Shown: positions 44,540 through 54,580 of the stretch, in pieces
How positions within the stretch are numbered: position 1 is the first letter of the stretch
Layout: every line of letters begins with the position of its first letter
Origin: Priestia megaterium NBRC 15308 = ATCC 14581
Lineage (GTDB): Bacteria; Bacillota; Bacilli; Bacillales; Bacillaceae_H
DNA length: 64,000 bases
NCBI RefSeq assembly: GCF_000832985.1
Contig: NZ_CP009920.1
Coordinates: 4,954,501-5,018,500, forward strand
Direction of reading: 5' to 3'
Translations under genes and position numbers: made by a program
Notes under the pieces: model-generated
Told to the model about the DNA's origin: nothing
The model's database searches: none
What the model saw: the letters and a program-made list of their open reading frames with translations, nothing else

Positions 44540-45892
44540 TTATACAATACTTTGCTGTTCTTCTTTTACCGGTGAACGATCACGATCTATAGAAGCTCCA
44601 GTTTCTTCTATAAGCTTTTGTTTGTCCCACATTTTAAAGAATGGAAAATAGACACCAAACGATACCACCATTAGCACAAGCTGCAGAACAGCCCCTGACA
44701 CACTTCCTGTAATTAAGTAGCCGCTAATCACCGGCGGCATTGTAAACGGCGTTACAATTCCTATCGGCTTTGCAACGAGGCCGATATCCATCGATACATA
44801 TGTAATGATGACCGATAGAAGCGGCGCTAAAATAAACGGAATAATCATAATCGGATTTAATACGATAGGCATTCCAAAAATAACAGGTTCGTTAATATTA
44901 AAGAAGCCCGGTCCTATACTTAATCTTCCTAGTTGCTTCATTTGCTGGCTTTTCGCAAACAGCACCATGGCCAGTACAAGAGAAAGCGTAGTGCCGGATC
45001 CTCCTACAAACACAATATCGTTAAACTCATTCGTTACAATATGCTTCACTGGCTCACCAGAAGCAAGAGCGGTTGCGTTTTCCGTTGTTAGCGTAAGCCA
45101 TACAGGCGTCATGACAGAACCAACAATCGTCGCACCGTGTAGCCCCGTACTCCACATAAGAGTAATTAAGATAAAAATCAGAATCGTACCGACTAAGCTT
45201 GTACCAATATGAGTTAAAGGCTGCTGCAGTAAAACCGTCACGACATTATGTAAATTCCCGAAGTCTCCGACGTTTTCTACAAGCAAACGCAGCATCCATA
45301 TAACCATTACAGCGCCAAACCCTGGTATTAAAGCTGAAAATGAACGGGCGACAGCTGGCGGAACAGTTTCTGGAAGCTTAATCACAATATTTTTTTGAAT
45401 AATCTTCCGGTAAACTTCTGTGGCGATAACCGCTATGACCATCCCCACAAAAAGACCTTTACTCGTGAACATCGCCGTTTGATAAGCTGTTTCGACCATA
45501 GCCGTTCCATCTGCGTTTTCTCCAATCGTATACGAAACAAAAGGTGTACCGACAAAGAAAGCAGCTAAAGACACTGCACCTGAAGCAAGTGCATCCACTT
45601 TATATGATTCTGCTAAGCGATAGGCAATCCCGAACGTAGCTACTAAAGCCATAATTTCAAACGTTCCTCTGTACGGGTATAAAATGCTTGCTTTTAGCTT
45701 AGAATGTTCTGTTAAAAAATCTGTGTAGGCTTGAAAAGGTAAATTGGCTAAAATTAAGAAAAGTGAACCGATAATAATAAGCGGCATCGTCAGGACCATA
45801 CCGTCTCGTAATGCTTGAAGATGACGCTGCTGAGCAGCTTTGCCAGCAAGCGGCATAATATATGTTTCAAGTACACGATTCATTTTGCTCAA
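44540..45892 (-). CDS. licC: PTS cellobiose/lichenan-type EIIC
   Basis: A 450-residue membrane subunit of the Lac-family PTS. It has 8-10 hydrophobic helices and the typical GGSGTTLSLVLAM and INEPVIFGMPIVLNP motifs of substrate binding. It imports cellobiose-like disaccharides while EIIB phosphorylates them. TTG start with GGAGG 8 nt upstream. Lies between EIIB and the GH4 gene. No EIIA gene is in the window, so that partner must come from another locus. The sugar could be cellobiose, lichenan products or chitobiose. Confidence 0.88.
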   Translation of the reverse strand: MSKMNRVLETYIMPLAGKAAQQRHLQALRDGMVLTMPLIIIGSLFLILANLPFQAYTDFLTEHSKLKASILYPYRGTFEIMALVATFGIAYRLAESYKVDALASGAVSLAAFFVGTPFVSYTIGENADGTAMVETAYQTAMFTSKGLFVGMVIAVIATEVYRKIIQKNIVIKLPETVPPAVARSFSALIPGFGAVMVIWMLRLLVENVGDFGNLHNVVTVLLQQPLTHIGTSLVGTILIFILITLMWSTGLHGATIVGSVMTPVWLTLTTENATALASGEPVKHIVTNEFNDIVFVGGSGTTLSLVLAMVLFAKSQQMKQLGRLSIGPGFFNINEPVIFGMPIVLNPIMIIPFILAPLLSVIITYVSMDIGLVAKPIGIVTPFTMPPVISGYLITGSVSGAVLQLVLMVVSFGVYFPFFKMWDKQKLIEETGASIDRDRSPVKEEQQSIV

Positions 45893-45903
45893 TTGATTCC
45901 CTC

Positions 45904-46209
45904 CTATTTCGAAACTAACTGCTCAGCAGATTTTAGCACTTCTTCTCCGTTACACATTCCGTAATGAACCGGATTAATAACCTCTACTGGAATTCCTTTT
46001 TCCTCTCCTAACTTTTTCATTTGAGGAAGCAAGTAGCGCACTTGTGGACCTAAAAGTAAAATATCTGCATCATCAATATGATTTCTAACCGCGTCTCCTG
46101 GTACTGCCCAGATTTTGCACGTTGTCTCTTTTTCTTTTGCGCTTTTTTCCATTTTAGTCACTAACAAACTTGTAGACATCCCTGCTGCGCAGCATAGTAA
46201 AATATTCAT
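45904..46209 (-). CDS. licB: PTS cellobiose/lichenan-type EIIB
   Basis: A 101-residue cytoplasmic PTS protein. The phosphorylated Cys lies in the first strand, [15 protein letters not shown], and the family glycine-rich and helical pattern continues to the end. It passes phosphate from EIIA to the sugar. The start at 46209 has AGGGGG 7 nt upstream; the longer frame to 46293 overlaps the promoter and operator region. First gene of the operon. Confidence 0.88.
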   Translation of the reverse strand: MNILLCCAAGMSTSLLVTKMEKSAKEKETTCKIWAVPGDAVRNHIDDADILLLGPQVRYLLPQMKKLGEEKGIPVEVINPVHYGMCNGEEVLKSAEQLVSK

Positions 46210-46300
46210 TTTCAATTCCCCCTTGATCAGTAATTGATTAACATCCATAAGTAAGATAATTATCTTGCTAAGATGTTTTCTTGTTACCTTCACTATATAT

Positions 46301-46314
46301 TGAAAACGCTTTCA
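46301..46314. promoter_or_regulatory. CcpA cre site
   Basis: TGAAAACGCTTTCA matches the cre consensus TGWAANCGNTNWCA on both strands. About 92 nt upstream of licB, it predicts carbon catabolite repression. Confidence 0.85.
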
Positions 46315-46322
46315 ATTAAACG

Positions 46323-46355
46323 CAATATTTTTCCGTTACCAAAGGAAAAATATTG
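46323..46355. promoter_or_regulatory. 12-bp inverted repeat, candidate activator site
   Basis: CAATATTTTTCC, a 9-nt gap and GGAAAAATATTG are perfect arms. It lies 8 nt upstream of the cre site, where a LicR/PRD-type activator would bind. No regulator gene is in the window. Confidence 0.5.
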
Positions 46356-46421
46356 TTAGAATATTCTTTTAATTTAAAGAAAAAGAGATTGTAAATCAAA
46401 ACAGATTGTGGTAGCTTTTTA

Positions 46422-46460
46422 AAAAATAATAAGCAGCTCCTCCATCTAGGTAAGCTGCTT
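46422..46460 (-). terminator. Terminator of hypothetical membrane protein
   Basis: AAGCAGCT and AGCTGCTT with A-run on the left, giving T's on the minus strand. Confidence 0.7.
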
Positions 46461-46471
46461 AGCGCACTTTA

Positions 46472-46954
46472 TTATAACCCCGTAGAAATTGTCTCCTGAT
46501 GTGAGATTCCTAGGTGGCGGTATGAGATGGTTACTTCCTGTATACTTATATTATCTGCAAGAGAAAGCGCATATATCTGATCACTTTCTTTTTCTTTGTT
46601 CAATCTTTCTAGCTGTTCGTCAGGGCCTGTATGCGGATGCAACTTCACACTTTGCAAGTTCTTAAACGTATAGCCTTTTGTTTCTTGGCTAGTAAAGTCT
46701 CCAAGAAGGAACCCTTTTTTATCATTGCTTACTTGTATTTTTGCATATTCGGGTGTTTTGTTTCCGTTGATACGGATTTGTTCTATTTGAATATCTCCTA
46801 GAGAGCCCTTATTACCTATAGAAATCAGCTGAACTTTTTTGTTCTTGGCAAAGCCAGCGGCTTTAGCCTCCAACGATGCACTCATTTTTACAAATGTATA
46901 TACTCCAACAAATACGACAATCAAGATACTGGCTATAAGAAAAATCTTTCGCAA
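46472..46954 (-). CDS. Hypothetical membrane-anchored protein
   Basis: A 160-residue protein with an N-terminal hydrophobic segment (FLIASILIVVFVGVYTFV) and a polar extracytoplasmic part rich in Lys and Gln. No family recognised. I prefer the TTG at 46954, 8 nt after AAGGAG, over the GTG at 46963, which overlaps that site. It lies between the PTS operon and the ADP-ribosylglycohydrolase and is terminated separately. Confidence 0.6.
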   Translation of the reverse strand: MRKIFLIASILIVVFVGVYTFVKMSASLEAKAAGFAKNKKVQLISIGNKGSLGDIQIEQIRINGNKTPEYAKIQVSNDKKGFLLGDFTSQETKGYTFKNLQSVKLHPHTGPDEQLERLNKEKESDQIYALSLADNISIQEVTISYRHLGISHQETISTGL

Positions 46955-47011
46955 AAAAAACACTCCTTACCTTTCTTTTTCGTGAAATACAGCTTCCGTT
47001 CATTGTCTTTT

Positions 47012-47944
47012 TCATATACACGCATCTGCAAATCTCTTACAAGCTCCTATCAACTCTTCTTTTTTAGCAAGCTGACAAACCCACTCTTCAGGAAGGCCAT
47101 CCAGCTGGTAATATGCTCCTGCCATAGTACCTGTAATAAAGCCTATTGTATCTGTGTCTTCTCCTAAATTCACAGCAGTAAGTACAGCTTCTTTGTAGTC
47201 ATCACTTTGCAGAAAAGACCAAAGAGATGCTTCTAGCGAGCTGACGACGTATCCAGTTGACCCGATTTCATTTCTTGCTGCGTGCGGCAAGCTTAGGTTT
47301 AACACTCGTTCATACGCAGAAAACTCTGCTTCATACTCCGTACCTGTTAACTGCTTTTGACAGAGATTTACCGCGTTTTCATATGCTTTAAAAGGCTCGT
47401 TGCCGTCAAGAAGACGAATAAGCAGCTCCACGTATATAATGCAGCCAAGCGTAGAGCGCACGTGGCGGTGCGTGACGTGCGCAATTCTTTCTATTTCTTC
47501 TTTTCTTTTTGTAAAGCTAGGTTCATCACATAGTGTAAACGCAAGCGGAGCAATACGCATAAGCGCTCCGTTTCCGTTGTCGTATTCACCTTTTCCTCCC
47601 CACTCTTCTTTAGGAAGCCCGCTTTTATAGCGGCGAATCGCTTCGCTTGTGGCGATGCCAATATCAAACATTTCTCCGTACGGCGTCCAGTAGCCATTCG
47701 CCCAATAGCTCTCAAACTTTTGCATTAAATCATATTCATCTTGTTTTTCTAGTAGATTATCAATCAAGCACATCGTTAAAGACGTATCATCTGACCACGT
47801 TCCTTCAGGCTGGTTATACGTACCGTAGCCTGTCATAGCCGTAATTCGAAATGTATCGCGTTTTTTAAACTCAACTGGAACGCCTAAAGCGTCTCCGACA
47901 GCTCCTCCTAGAATCGTAGAAAGTACTTTTTTATGTAGCGTCAT
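47012..47944 (-). CDS. ADP-ribosylglycohydrolase-family protein
   Basis: A 310-residue DraG/ARH-type hydrolase. The metal-binding Asp residues lie in GGAVGDALGVPVEF, TWSDDTSLTMCLID and NLGEDTDTIGFITGTMAGA. Such enzymes remove ADP-ribose from proteins or nucleic acids, or cut related ribosyl compounds, in the cytoplasm. AAAGGAG precedes the ATG. No ADP-ribosyltransferase is adjacent; a role in countering ADP-ribosylating toxins is possible given the nearby toxin loci, but this is speculation. Confidence 0.88.
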   Translation of the reverse strand: MTLHKKVLSTILGGAVGDALGVPVEFKKRDTFRITAMTGYGTYNQPEGTWSDDTSLTMCLIDNLLEKQDEYDLMQKFESYWANGYWTPYGEMFDIGIATSEAIRRYKSGLPKEEWGGKGEYDNGNGALMRIAPLAFTLCDEPSFTKRKEEIERIAHVTHRHVRSTLGCIIYVELLIRLLDGNEPFKAYENAVNLCQKQLTGTEYEAEFSAYERVLNLSLPHAARNEIGSTGYVVSSLEASLWSFLQSDDYKEAVLTAVNLGEDTDTIGFITGTMAGAYYQLDGLPEEWVCQLAKKEELIGACKRFADACI

Positions 47945-48099
47945 GTAATCAACTCCTTTCTATTATTGTAATTGTTTGATTTTGGAATTTGCAAGAGATC
48001 TCTTGCCTAGACGTTTTTTCTTCTTTTTACAAAGGAATTTACAAGCCTTAATCTAATTTAGTAAGAGGTAAAAAAAACATGTGAAGTGAGGTGTGGTAG

Positions 48100-48588
48100 A
48101 TGATTCATTTTTTTGAATATAATTGGCAAGTGAGAGATGAATGGTTTAGCTGGTGTTATCAATTTTCTAGAGAAGAACTGTTGAAGAAGCGGACTGGAGG
48201 AACGGGCAGCATTTTACAAACTCTTTTTCATATTATTGATGTCGAATACAGCTGGATACGTGCTATCCAAGGTAAACAAGATATCCTGCTTTCTTTTGAA
48301 GAACACGATACGCTTGAAAAGCTTCAAGCGCTCTCGTCTGCACATAGACCTGACATTGCCGACTTTCTAAGCCATTTGAATTTTTCTAACAAAAGGTACG
48401 TAACTGTCCCTTGGGATTCTACTTCTTACACGGAAGCCGACATCTTGCATCACATCATCATTCATGAAATCCATCACATCGGTCAGCTTTCTATTTGGGC
48501 AAGAGAAGTGAATAAACAGCCTATTTCTTCTCACTATGTAGGAAGAAACATAAAAGACATTCCTTCATACTTCTCTAAAAACAATTGA
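48100..48588 (+). CDS. DinB-family protein
   Basis: A 162-residue four-helix DinB/YfiT-type protein. The three metal-ligand His are expected in LFHIIDVEYSW and HEIHHIGQLS, both present. Bacillus DinB proteins act in thiol transfer or damage response, with substrates mostly unknown. GAGGTGTGG lies upstream of the ATG. Single gene upstream of the frameshifted SAP-domain gene, 31 nt apart, so the two could be co-transcribed. Confidence 0.82.
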   Translation: MIHFFEYNWQVRDEWFSWCYQFSREELLKKRTGGTGSILQTLFHIIDVEYSWIRAIQGKQDILLSFEEHDTLEKLQALSSAHRPDIADFLSHLNFSNKRYVTVPWDSTSYTEADILHHIIIHEIHHIGQLSIWAREVNKQPISSHYVGRNIKDIPSYFSKNN

Positions 48589-48619
48589 CCAATAAAAACA
48601 AACGTTCTATATTAAATAT

Positions 48620-49199
48620 ATGGAGGTGAAAACGACGAGACCTGAACTTACAAAAGACTTACCTATCAAAGACTTTACCGATTTTTACTGGCTCAAAACC
48701 GAGCTGCAGCAATTTTGCCGTGAAAACAATATGAGCCCGTCTGGATCTAAAATGGAACTTTCAAAAAGAATTGAAGTGTTTTTAACAACCGGTAACACTC
48801 AACAATCAAAATCACCTTCTAAAAGACGCTCGTCCTCTAAAACGAAAGCGCTGCTAACATTAGATACCGTCATTGGGGAAAGTCACCGCTGCAGTCAAGA
48901 AGTACGGGTTTTTTTAAAGAAGCTATTCATCCTACGTTTCATTTTTCCACTTATATTCAAAACTACTTTAAAGAAAATGTAGGGAAACCTATCGAGATGT
49001 GGTAAAAGCGTGGCATGAAGAAGAAAAACGAAGAAAGCAGCCTTCTTATCAAAAAGAAATTGCGCCTCAGTTTGAGTACAACCGCTTTATTCGCGATTTT
49101 TTTAACGATCCGAAAAACAATGGAAAAAGCCGCGATGATGCAATTGCAGCGTGGAAGCATTTAAAAGTTCAGCCTGGAAGCAATCAATACCGCTCTTAA
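48620..49199 (+). pseudogene. SAP-domain protein with two frameshifts
   Basis: The N-terminal part (LKTELQQFCRENNMSPSGSK, MELSKRIEVFL) is a SAP-type DNA-binding motif. The frame is lost at a T7 run (48909-48915) and again at an A3 run (48985-48987). One extra T and one extra A would give a continuous 194-codon protein running through FFKEAIHPTFHFSTYIQNYF and DDAIAAWKHLKVQPGS. Two independent one-base losses in homopolymers could be sequencing error or a true pseudogene. Family: SAP plus DUF6434-like C-terminus. Confidence 0.75.
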
Positions 49200-49227
49200 A
49201 TCAAACTCTACATAAATAAAGACCATT

Positions 49228-49257
49228 AAAACACCACCTCAAGAAAAGGTGGTGTTT
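49228..49257. terminator. Terminator between SAP gene and mqo
   Basis: AAACACCACCT and AGGTGGTGTTT with a 7-nt loop, between convergent genes. Confidence 0.75.
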
Positions 49258-49315
49258 GTGCACGCCTGTAGATTTCTTCACATACGCATGTGCTGTTTAT
49301 TGCGGCGTAAAATCT

Positions 49316-50818
49316 TTAGCTATAAACAGACTCTTTTTTAATTAAACCAAGCGTCTGTGAAGTCGACGCATGAATTTCGTTAAAAAAGTCTGGATGATCA
49401 ACTAACGACATGCCATAGGAAGGAATCATTTCTTTTATTTTTGGCTCCCACTTGTTCATGTTTTCTGGGAAGCATTTTTCCAATACTTCTAGCATAACGT
49501 GAACCGCCGTTGATGCACCAGGAGAAGCGCCAAGAAGTGCAGCAACAGAACCATCAGCGGCACTTACAACTTCTGTACCAAACTGAAGCGTTCCTTTCCC
49601 ACCGGCTTCCGTGTCTTTGATTACCTGCACACGCTGGCCTGCTACAACGATATCCCAGTCTTCGCTTTTCGCGTTCGGGATAAACTCACGCAGTTCTTCT
49701 ACACGTTTTTCATTTGATAACAGCACTTGCTGAATTAAATATTTTGTTAACGCCATTTCTTTGACGCCTGCTGCTAGCATGGTTAAAATATTATTCGGCT
49801 TTACAGAACTGATTAAATCCAAGTTTGAGCCTGTTTTTAAGAACTTTGGTGAAAAGCCGGCAAATGGACCAAACAACAGCGTCTTTTTATTATCAATATA
49901 GCGTGTATCAAGGTGCGGAACCGACATTGGCGGAGCTCCGACTTTGGCTTTTCCGTATACTTTCCCGTGGTGCTGCGCAATCACTTCAGGGTTATTGCAT
50001 ACCATAAATAATCCGCTTACTGGGAATCCTCCAATATGCTTGGATTCAGGAATACCTGTTTTTTGAAGTAAAGGCAAGCTTCCGCCTCCACCACCGATAA
50101 AGATGAACTTTGCCGTGTGGTACTCAACTTTGCCGCTGTTTACATCGGCGACTTTTACTTCCCACATACCGTCACTTTTACGTTTAATATCTTTTACACT
50201 TCGTTTGTAATGAACGTGAACCCCTTTATTCTTCAGGTGGTCAAACAACATACGTGTTAAAGCACCGAAGTTTACGTCTGTTCCTGAATCAATTTTAGTT
50301 GCGGCAATTGGTTCATTTGACGTGCGCCCCTTCATGATTAACGGAATCCATTCTTTTAGTTTGTCAGGACTGTCGGAATACTCCATTCCTTGAAACAACG
50401 GATTGTTTGACAGCGCTTCAAAACGCTTTTTCAGAAACGATACATTTTTTTCCCCTTGTACCAAACTCATATGCGGAATTGGCATGATAAAATCTTGCGG
50501 ATTGCGAATCAACTTGCTGCTTACCAGATAAGACCAAAACTGTCTTGATAGCTGAAACTGCTCGTTAATTCGGATCGCTTTTGTTATATCTATAGATCCA
50601 TCAGCTTTTTCTGATGTATAGTTTAGTTCGCACAGCGCAGAATGGCCCGTCCCTGCATTATTCCATTCGTTCGAGCTTTCTTCCCCTGCGTCTGCGAGTT
50701 TTTCAAATACTTTAATGTCCCATTCAGGTGCTAACTCTTTGAGTAATGATCCCAAAGTTGCGCTCATGACTCCGGCACCAATTAAGATAACGTCTGTTTT
50801 TTTCTGTACGTTGCTCAT
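49316..50818 (-). CDS. mqo: Malate:quinone oxidoreductase
   Basis: A 500-residue FAD enzyme that oxidises malate to oxaloacetate and passes electrons to quinone at the membrane. The FAD-binding motif is [37 protein letters not shown] and [10 protein letters not shown] are typical MQO segments, and [11 protein letters not shown] lies near the C-terminus. The start at 50818 has GAGGAAGG 7 nt upstream. Monocistronic. It complements or bypasses the NAD-dependent malate dehydrogenase of the TCA cycle. Confidence 0.93.
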   Translation of the reverse strand: MSNVQKKTDVILIGAGVMSATLGSLLKELAPEWDIKVFEKLADAGEESSNEWNNAGTGHSALCELNYTSEKADGSIDITKAIRINEQFQLSRQFWSYLVSSKLIRNPQDFIMPIPHMSLVQGEKNVSFLKKRFEALSNNPLFQGMEYSDSPDKLKEWIPLIMKGRTSNEPIAATKIDSGTDVNFGALTRMLFDHLKNKGVHVHYKRSVKDIKRKSDGMWEVKVADVNSGKVEYHTAKFIFIGGGGGSLPLLQKTGIPESKHIGGFPVSGLFMVCNNPEVIAQHHGKVYGKAKVGAPPMSVPHLDTRYIDNKKTLLFGPFAGFSPKFLKTGSNLDLISSVKPNNILTMLAAGVKEMALTKYLIQQVLLSNEKRVEELREFIPNAKSEDWDIVVAGQRVQVIKDTEAGGKGTLQFGTEVVSAADGSVAALLGASPGASTAVHVMLEVLEKCFPENMNKWEPKIKEMIPSYGMSLVDHPDFFNEIHASTSQTLGLIKKESVYS

Positions 50819-51585
50819 TATAACCTTCCTCATCCCCTATATTTGTAAAAAGATGTAGGCGCTCCTGCTTACGTAGTAAAAAAATTCAGGTGCGACCTAA
50901 GAACACACCTTTTTCTGTCTCACTTATAACTATATCACAGTATAATTGTCTGATGATTATAAACTATTCAAAAATGATAAAAAAGTGAGAAAATCGCCCA
51001 CAAATTCCAAAAAACTTATTAAATTACGTCTGCATTTTCTTTTATTAGTAAACTTTTATACCTACTTCTAAGTGGCAAAGCATTGATTAATAAAATAACA
51101 AACTATTCCAAAAATTCAGCTTAAAAACCAAAATAACTGCCTTGAAAATTTCACCTACTATAACTATACTCATTTGAAAGAACAAACAGCACTATAATTA
51201 GAAATGCCTTCATTCTTTTTGACTAGTTATACGTAGATGTATTCATATATGTATAGAGCACCGGCTCGTCCAGGTGCATTTTTAGAAAAATAAGTATATA
51301 TTGTAATGACTAATTTTCAGCTCATATTGCAAGTTACAATATCTATGTCATATAACATACCATGAAATAAGTGAATAAGTAAATGATTATTCAGAAATTT
51401 ATGTTATAAAACCTAACATGTATGTTGACTTTTACATAGACTATATTTGAATATTTAAAAGAAAACCCTCCAAATTTTGACGAGTGACATATTGTTATAC
51501 GCTCGAGCATTTTTTTGATGAAGCATTTCCACAAAAATACCCCTTAGAGACTTTAGCAAATCAACGTGCACTTACAAAAAGCTTT
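50819..51585. other. Long AT-rich intergenic region
   Basis: About 770 bp. Its left part should carry the mqo promoter. A plus-strand open frame ending RALTKSFSIM (stop near 51598) has no ribosome-binding site and was not called. No RNA gene or repeat recognised. Confidence 0.4.
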
Positions 51586-52077
51586 TCAATCATGTAATTT
51601 ACTTAAAAAATCCGTAAACGTATCTGCGATGTAAAATACATTGCTCCTTGCACGTTCTTCCACTTGTTCTTCAGTTAAACCTTTCTCTTGCATTAACACT
51701 TCTTTTTCAGGGGCATTTTCGTGTTCCCAAAATAACACAATCGGGTTGTCTATATTATTTTTATAATCTAAACAAATTAAATTTCCAGCGGGATCATTCG
51801 CAATAGGAAAAACCTTTTTCGGAAGCATAGGTTTATATAGTTCATATTTTTTAACAATGTACTCACTGCTTTTCTTATTAAAGCTAAATAAACTACCAAA
51901 ACAATGCTCTACGTTGCCTACATTAAATTCTTTTGGTAATACGCTAGCACCTCCATTTATTTTTACACAATCAATATAATCTTTAGGTAAGTGGAATCCT
52001 AATTGCCTTCCACTTTCTTCAACCTCATTTTCTGATACTTCTCAATCAGCATATTCCCACTCTAAATCTTTTCTCAT
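51586..52077 (-). pseudogene. SMI1/KNR4 immunity gene with in-frame TGA
   Basis: One frame of 164 codons from ATG 52077 to 51586, interrupted only by TGA at 52042-52044 (codon 12: LEWEYAD-stop-EVSENEVEE). A Trp at that place (TGG) would give a normal SUKH protein with LGFHLPKDYIDCVKINGG and IANDPAGNLICLDY. The remaining ATG at 51828 would make only the C-terminal half. Last member of the array at this end. Confidence 0.75.
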
Positions 52078-52118
52078 CTAATTCCTCCTTATAAATACGG
52101 ATTATTCCATAACTCCAA

Positions 52119-52562
52119 TCAGAAATGGATATTTAATTCTTCACGAATCGATTTTTCTAAATATTCTTCAAAGCTTCCTGCTATAACTTTTTTTCCGCCA
52201 AAGTCAAAATCAACTATGACGATTTCTTTATTAGGGTATTGAAAGCCTACTGGATTTCCCGCACTGTCTACTCCAATCACAACAAAATGCTCGTATCCTT
52301 GAGGCAACATATTTCTGAACTGTAGAGATTTATCTACAAATGACGGTGTAGACACAAACTCTGCCTCTCTTAACCCTAAAACAACCGCTTCACCAATTGC
52401 CCCCGAACCATACCTCAAAGGAAACCTTTTAAAATCCTCTGGTAATTTCACTTTTAGCTTCGCTTCAGCTTGTGTCACTTCCTCACTAGTAACAGCACCG
52501 CCAAAAGCTTCAGGGTACCTTTCAAACTCTTGGTCTACTGCATTTAACAATTCAATCTTCAT
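52119..52562 (-). CDS. SMI1/KNR4-family immunity protein
   Basis: A 147-residue SUKH protein. KLKVKLPEDFKRFPLRYGSG is the conserved N-terminal core, FVVIGVDSAGNPVGF the central strand pair and SFEEYLEKSIREE the C-terminal helix. The ATG at 52562 has AGGGAAGG 7 nt upstream. It lies in the tail of toxin locus 2 with no toxin next to it. The cognate toxin is unknown. Confidence 0.78.
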   Translation of the reverse strand: MKIELLNAVDQEFERYPEAFGGAVTSEEVTQAEAKLKVKLPEDFKRFPLRYGSGAIGEAVVLGLREAEFVSTPSFVDKSLQFRNMLPQGYEHFVVIGVDSAGNPVGFQYPNKEIVIVDFDFGGKKVIAGSFEEYLEKSIREELNIHF

Positions 52563-52618
52563 TTCATGCCTTCCCTTTCTATAGGTGGTAATTTAATTCT
52601 TTTTTGTACATACTTTTG

Positions 52619-53160
52619 TTATCTTTGTAAACGCAGGCTAGAAATTAAATCTTCTAAGGAGCTTGCAATTTCTTTCAAGCAACCTCGTTCAAAATCTTCT
52701 AATTCAATTTTGCCGCTGAGGTTATCAATCACAACTACCAAGCCATTGCCTTCTATACCTATAGGAACCTTATCAAGCTTATCGTATCAAGCTTATCGTG
52801 ATTTATTTTATATCCCTTTAAGTTCCTTTCAAACGTATCCAATTCAATATTTGGTAATACAGCTTCTAGCGTGAGATAATAGCTATCCATAAAACCATCT
52901 AACTCCGCAAACCAGTAGGAATTAAAATAGCAGTCAATTGAAGAATGAAATGTAATATCAAACCTTTCTTCAAGTGGTGTTATATCGCTATGATTATTTT
53001 TTGGAACAGGGTTCCATAAAATTTCTTCGTCTTCATCCACTTCCCCTTGATAAATCATTGATTGAACATTTTCGTTGTAGGTTGTTTTAAATAGGAAATC
53101 CAAACCTTTTTCAAAATATTCTCTTCTTACCTTAAAATAGTTGCTCATAGCATCTTTCAT
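52619..53160 (-). pseudogene. Syd-like gene broken by 14-bp tandem duplication
   Basis: From ATG 53160 (GGTGAGG upstream) the frame matches the Syd-like family (CYFNSYWFAELDGFMDSYY), then breaks at 52769-52800, where a 14-bp unit TATCAAGCTTATCG is present twice in tandem. Deleting one copy gives a continuous 176-codon gene that goes on VPIGIEGNGLVVVIDNLSG and ends at 52619. The duplication shifts the frame and ends the protein after KLDTISLIRFL. Confidence 0.85.
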
Positions 53161-53235
53161 TGCCAATAACCTCACCTTCACTTAAGACTTTTTCTAATCG
53201 TTCAGCATATGTTCGTTCTGTTTCTTTACGCCTTG

Positions 53236-53810
53236 TTATCTCGGATGAATTAATTCGTCTAAAAAATCCTTAAAACTATGGGCTACTTTATATGTATTTT
53301 CTTCTTCACAAGATTGGGGGAAAGAAAGAGAGTGGTCCCAGTAATACACACCGTGCCTTTCCGTATCAGTAATAAGTACAATAAGTCCCGAACCAGGATC
53401 ATCTCCTATTACCAAACTACACGGCAGCATATCTTCTTCAAACTCTTCATAGCATTTAATTAAATCAAACGTTCTTGTTACACCTATCCCACACAAAACA
53501 TCTAAAGGAATTTCTTGATTTAATTCTTCAACAAAAAATTTACTATATCTTACTTTCGAAGTTCCTCCGTTATATTCAACTAAAAATTTTTTATAATCTT
53601 CCGGAAGTAAAAACCCCAAAAGTTCTTCTAATTTGCCTATTGATTCTTCCGTTGCTTGACCAAAGGCATTTAAATTCATTTGATAACTATCTGGCAAGTT
53701 TACGTTGATCGTATCTTCTCTCTTTTTTATTTCATCAATACTGACTCCATCAGTCAAAAAGACAGAATCATTATATTCGTTTATAACCTCTATGTTTTTT
53801 CTTTTTTCAT
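53236..53810 (-). pseudogene. SMI1/KNR4 gene with N-terminal frameshift
   Basis: The body (LLGFLLPEDYKKFLVEYNGG, VIGDDPGSGLIVLI, HSFKDFLDELIHP) is an intact SUKH domain open from 53757. A proper start, ATG 53810 with GGAGAAGTAAC before it, gives only MKKEKT-stop. One extra base at the T6 run 53795-53800 (plus strand) joins MKKEKNIEVINEYNDSVFLT to the domain, giving 192 codons. In the sequence as given, translation would need the TTG at 53757, which has no site. Confidence 0.7.
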
Positions 53811-53867
53811 GTTACTTCTCCTTTCGTGCCACCTGTTACAACCATTCTTTTTTTATATGTAAAATGA

Positions 53868-54296
53868 TCAGTCCTCATATAAACAATTAAGAAAATCGTT
53901 GAAGCTATTTGACAAAAAATATATATTTTCCATTTCTTCAGTTTCCTCACAATGAGCCCAATGATAGACTTGTCCGAAATACTGTTTGCTGATCCCAATA
54001 CATATTTGATTCCCGCTTGGGTCATCTGCTATTGGCATAAACCCTGCTTCTACAATTTCATCGAAAAGATCAAACTTTTTCTCTAAATTGTCATACATGG
54101 TTCCAATTCCATAAAAAATGTTTACTATACTTTCACCCAGCTTTTCAGATATCTTATAAACACTTGGATTTGGATAACCACCGTTATATTCCAGTAAAAA
54201 ATCTCTATACTCTCTTGGAATTGTAATAGAATGACTATGCTCAAATCGTTCTAAATCTTCAATGGATAAACTTTCATGCATTCTTTCCATTTTCAC
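53868..54296 (-). CDS. SMI1/KNR4-family immunity protein
   Basis: A 142-residue SUKH protein (SHSITIPREYRDFLLEYNGG, PIADDPSGNQICIG, SNSFNDFLNCLYED). GTG start with AAGGAG 9 nt upstream. It shares the EYNGG and DDPSGN pattern with 53236-53810, suggesting tandem duplication and divergence. No toxin adjacent. Immunity role inferred from family and location. Confidence 0.78.
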   Translation of the reverse strand: MKMERMHESLSIEDLERFEHSHSITIPREYRDFLLEYNGGYPNPSVYKISEKLGESIVNIFYGIGTMYDNLEKKFDLFDEIVEAGFMPIADDPSGNQICIGISKQYFGQVYHWAHCEETEEMENIYFLSNSFNDFLNCLYED

Positions 54297-54580
54297 TAAA
54301 ACTCACTCCTTATTGATTAGCTTCTTCACCATTTCATTGCTATTTCTACTATATAGATAGTTTAAAATAACATTTACTAATAGGTGACTGAACGTTTAAA
54401 GGACAACGTTTTTAACCTTGTCCTTTGATTACTGATTTATTTTATTAAACTAGTGATTTAGAAAAACCGGAGCCTTAGAACCAGCACTAACAGTTTTTCA
54501 ACAATAGCTTGATTTGCTGAGTTTGAGTAGCATTCACCCATTGTGGTTTCAGGCTTTAGTACACTTCACACTTCTTATGA

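Noticed and set aside
51470..51600. Plus-strand frame ending TLANQRALTKSFSIM
   Set aside because: Could be a gene remnant, but it has no SD, is only about 36 codons long and has no recognised family.
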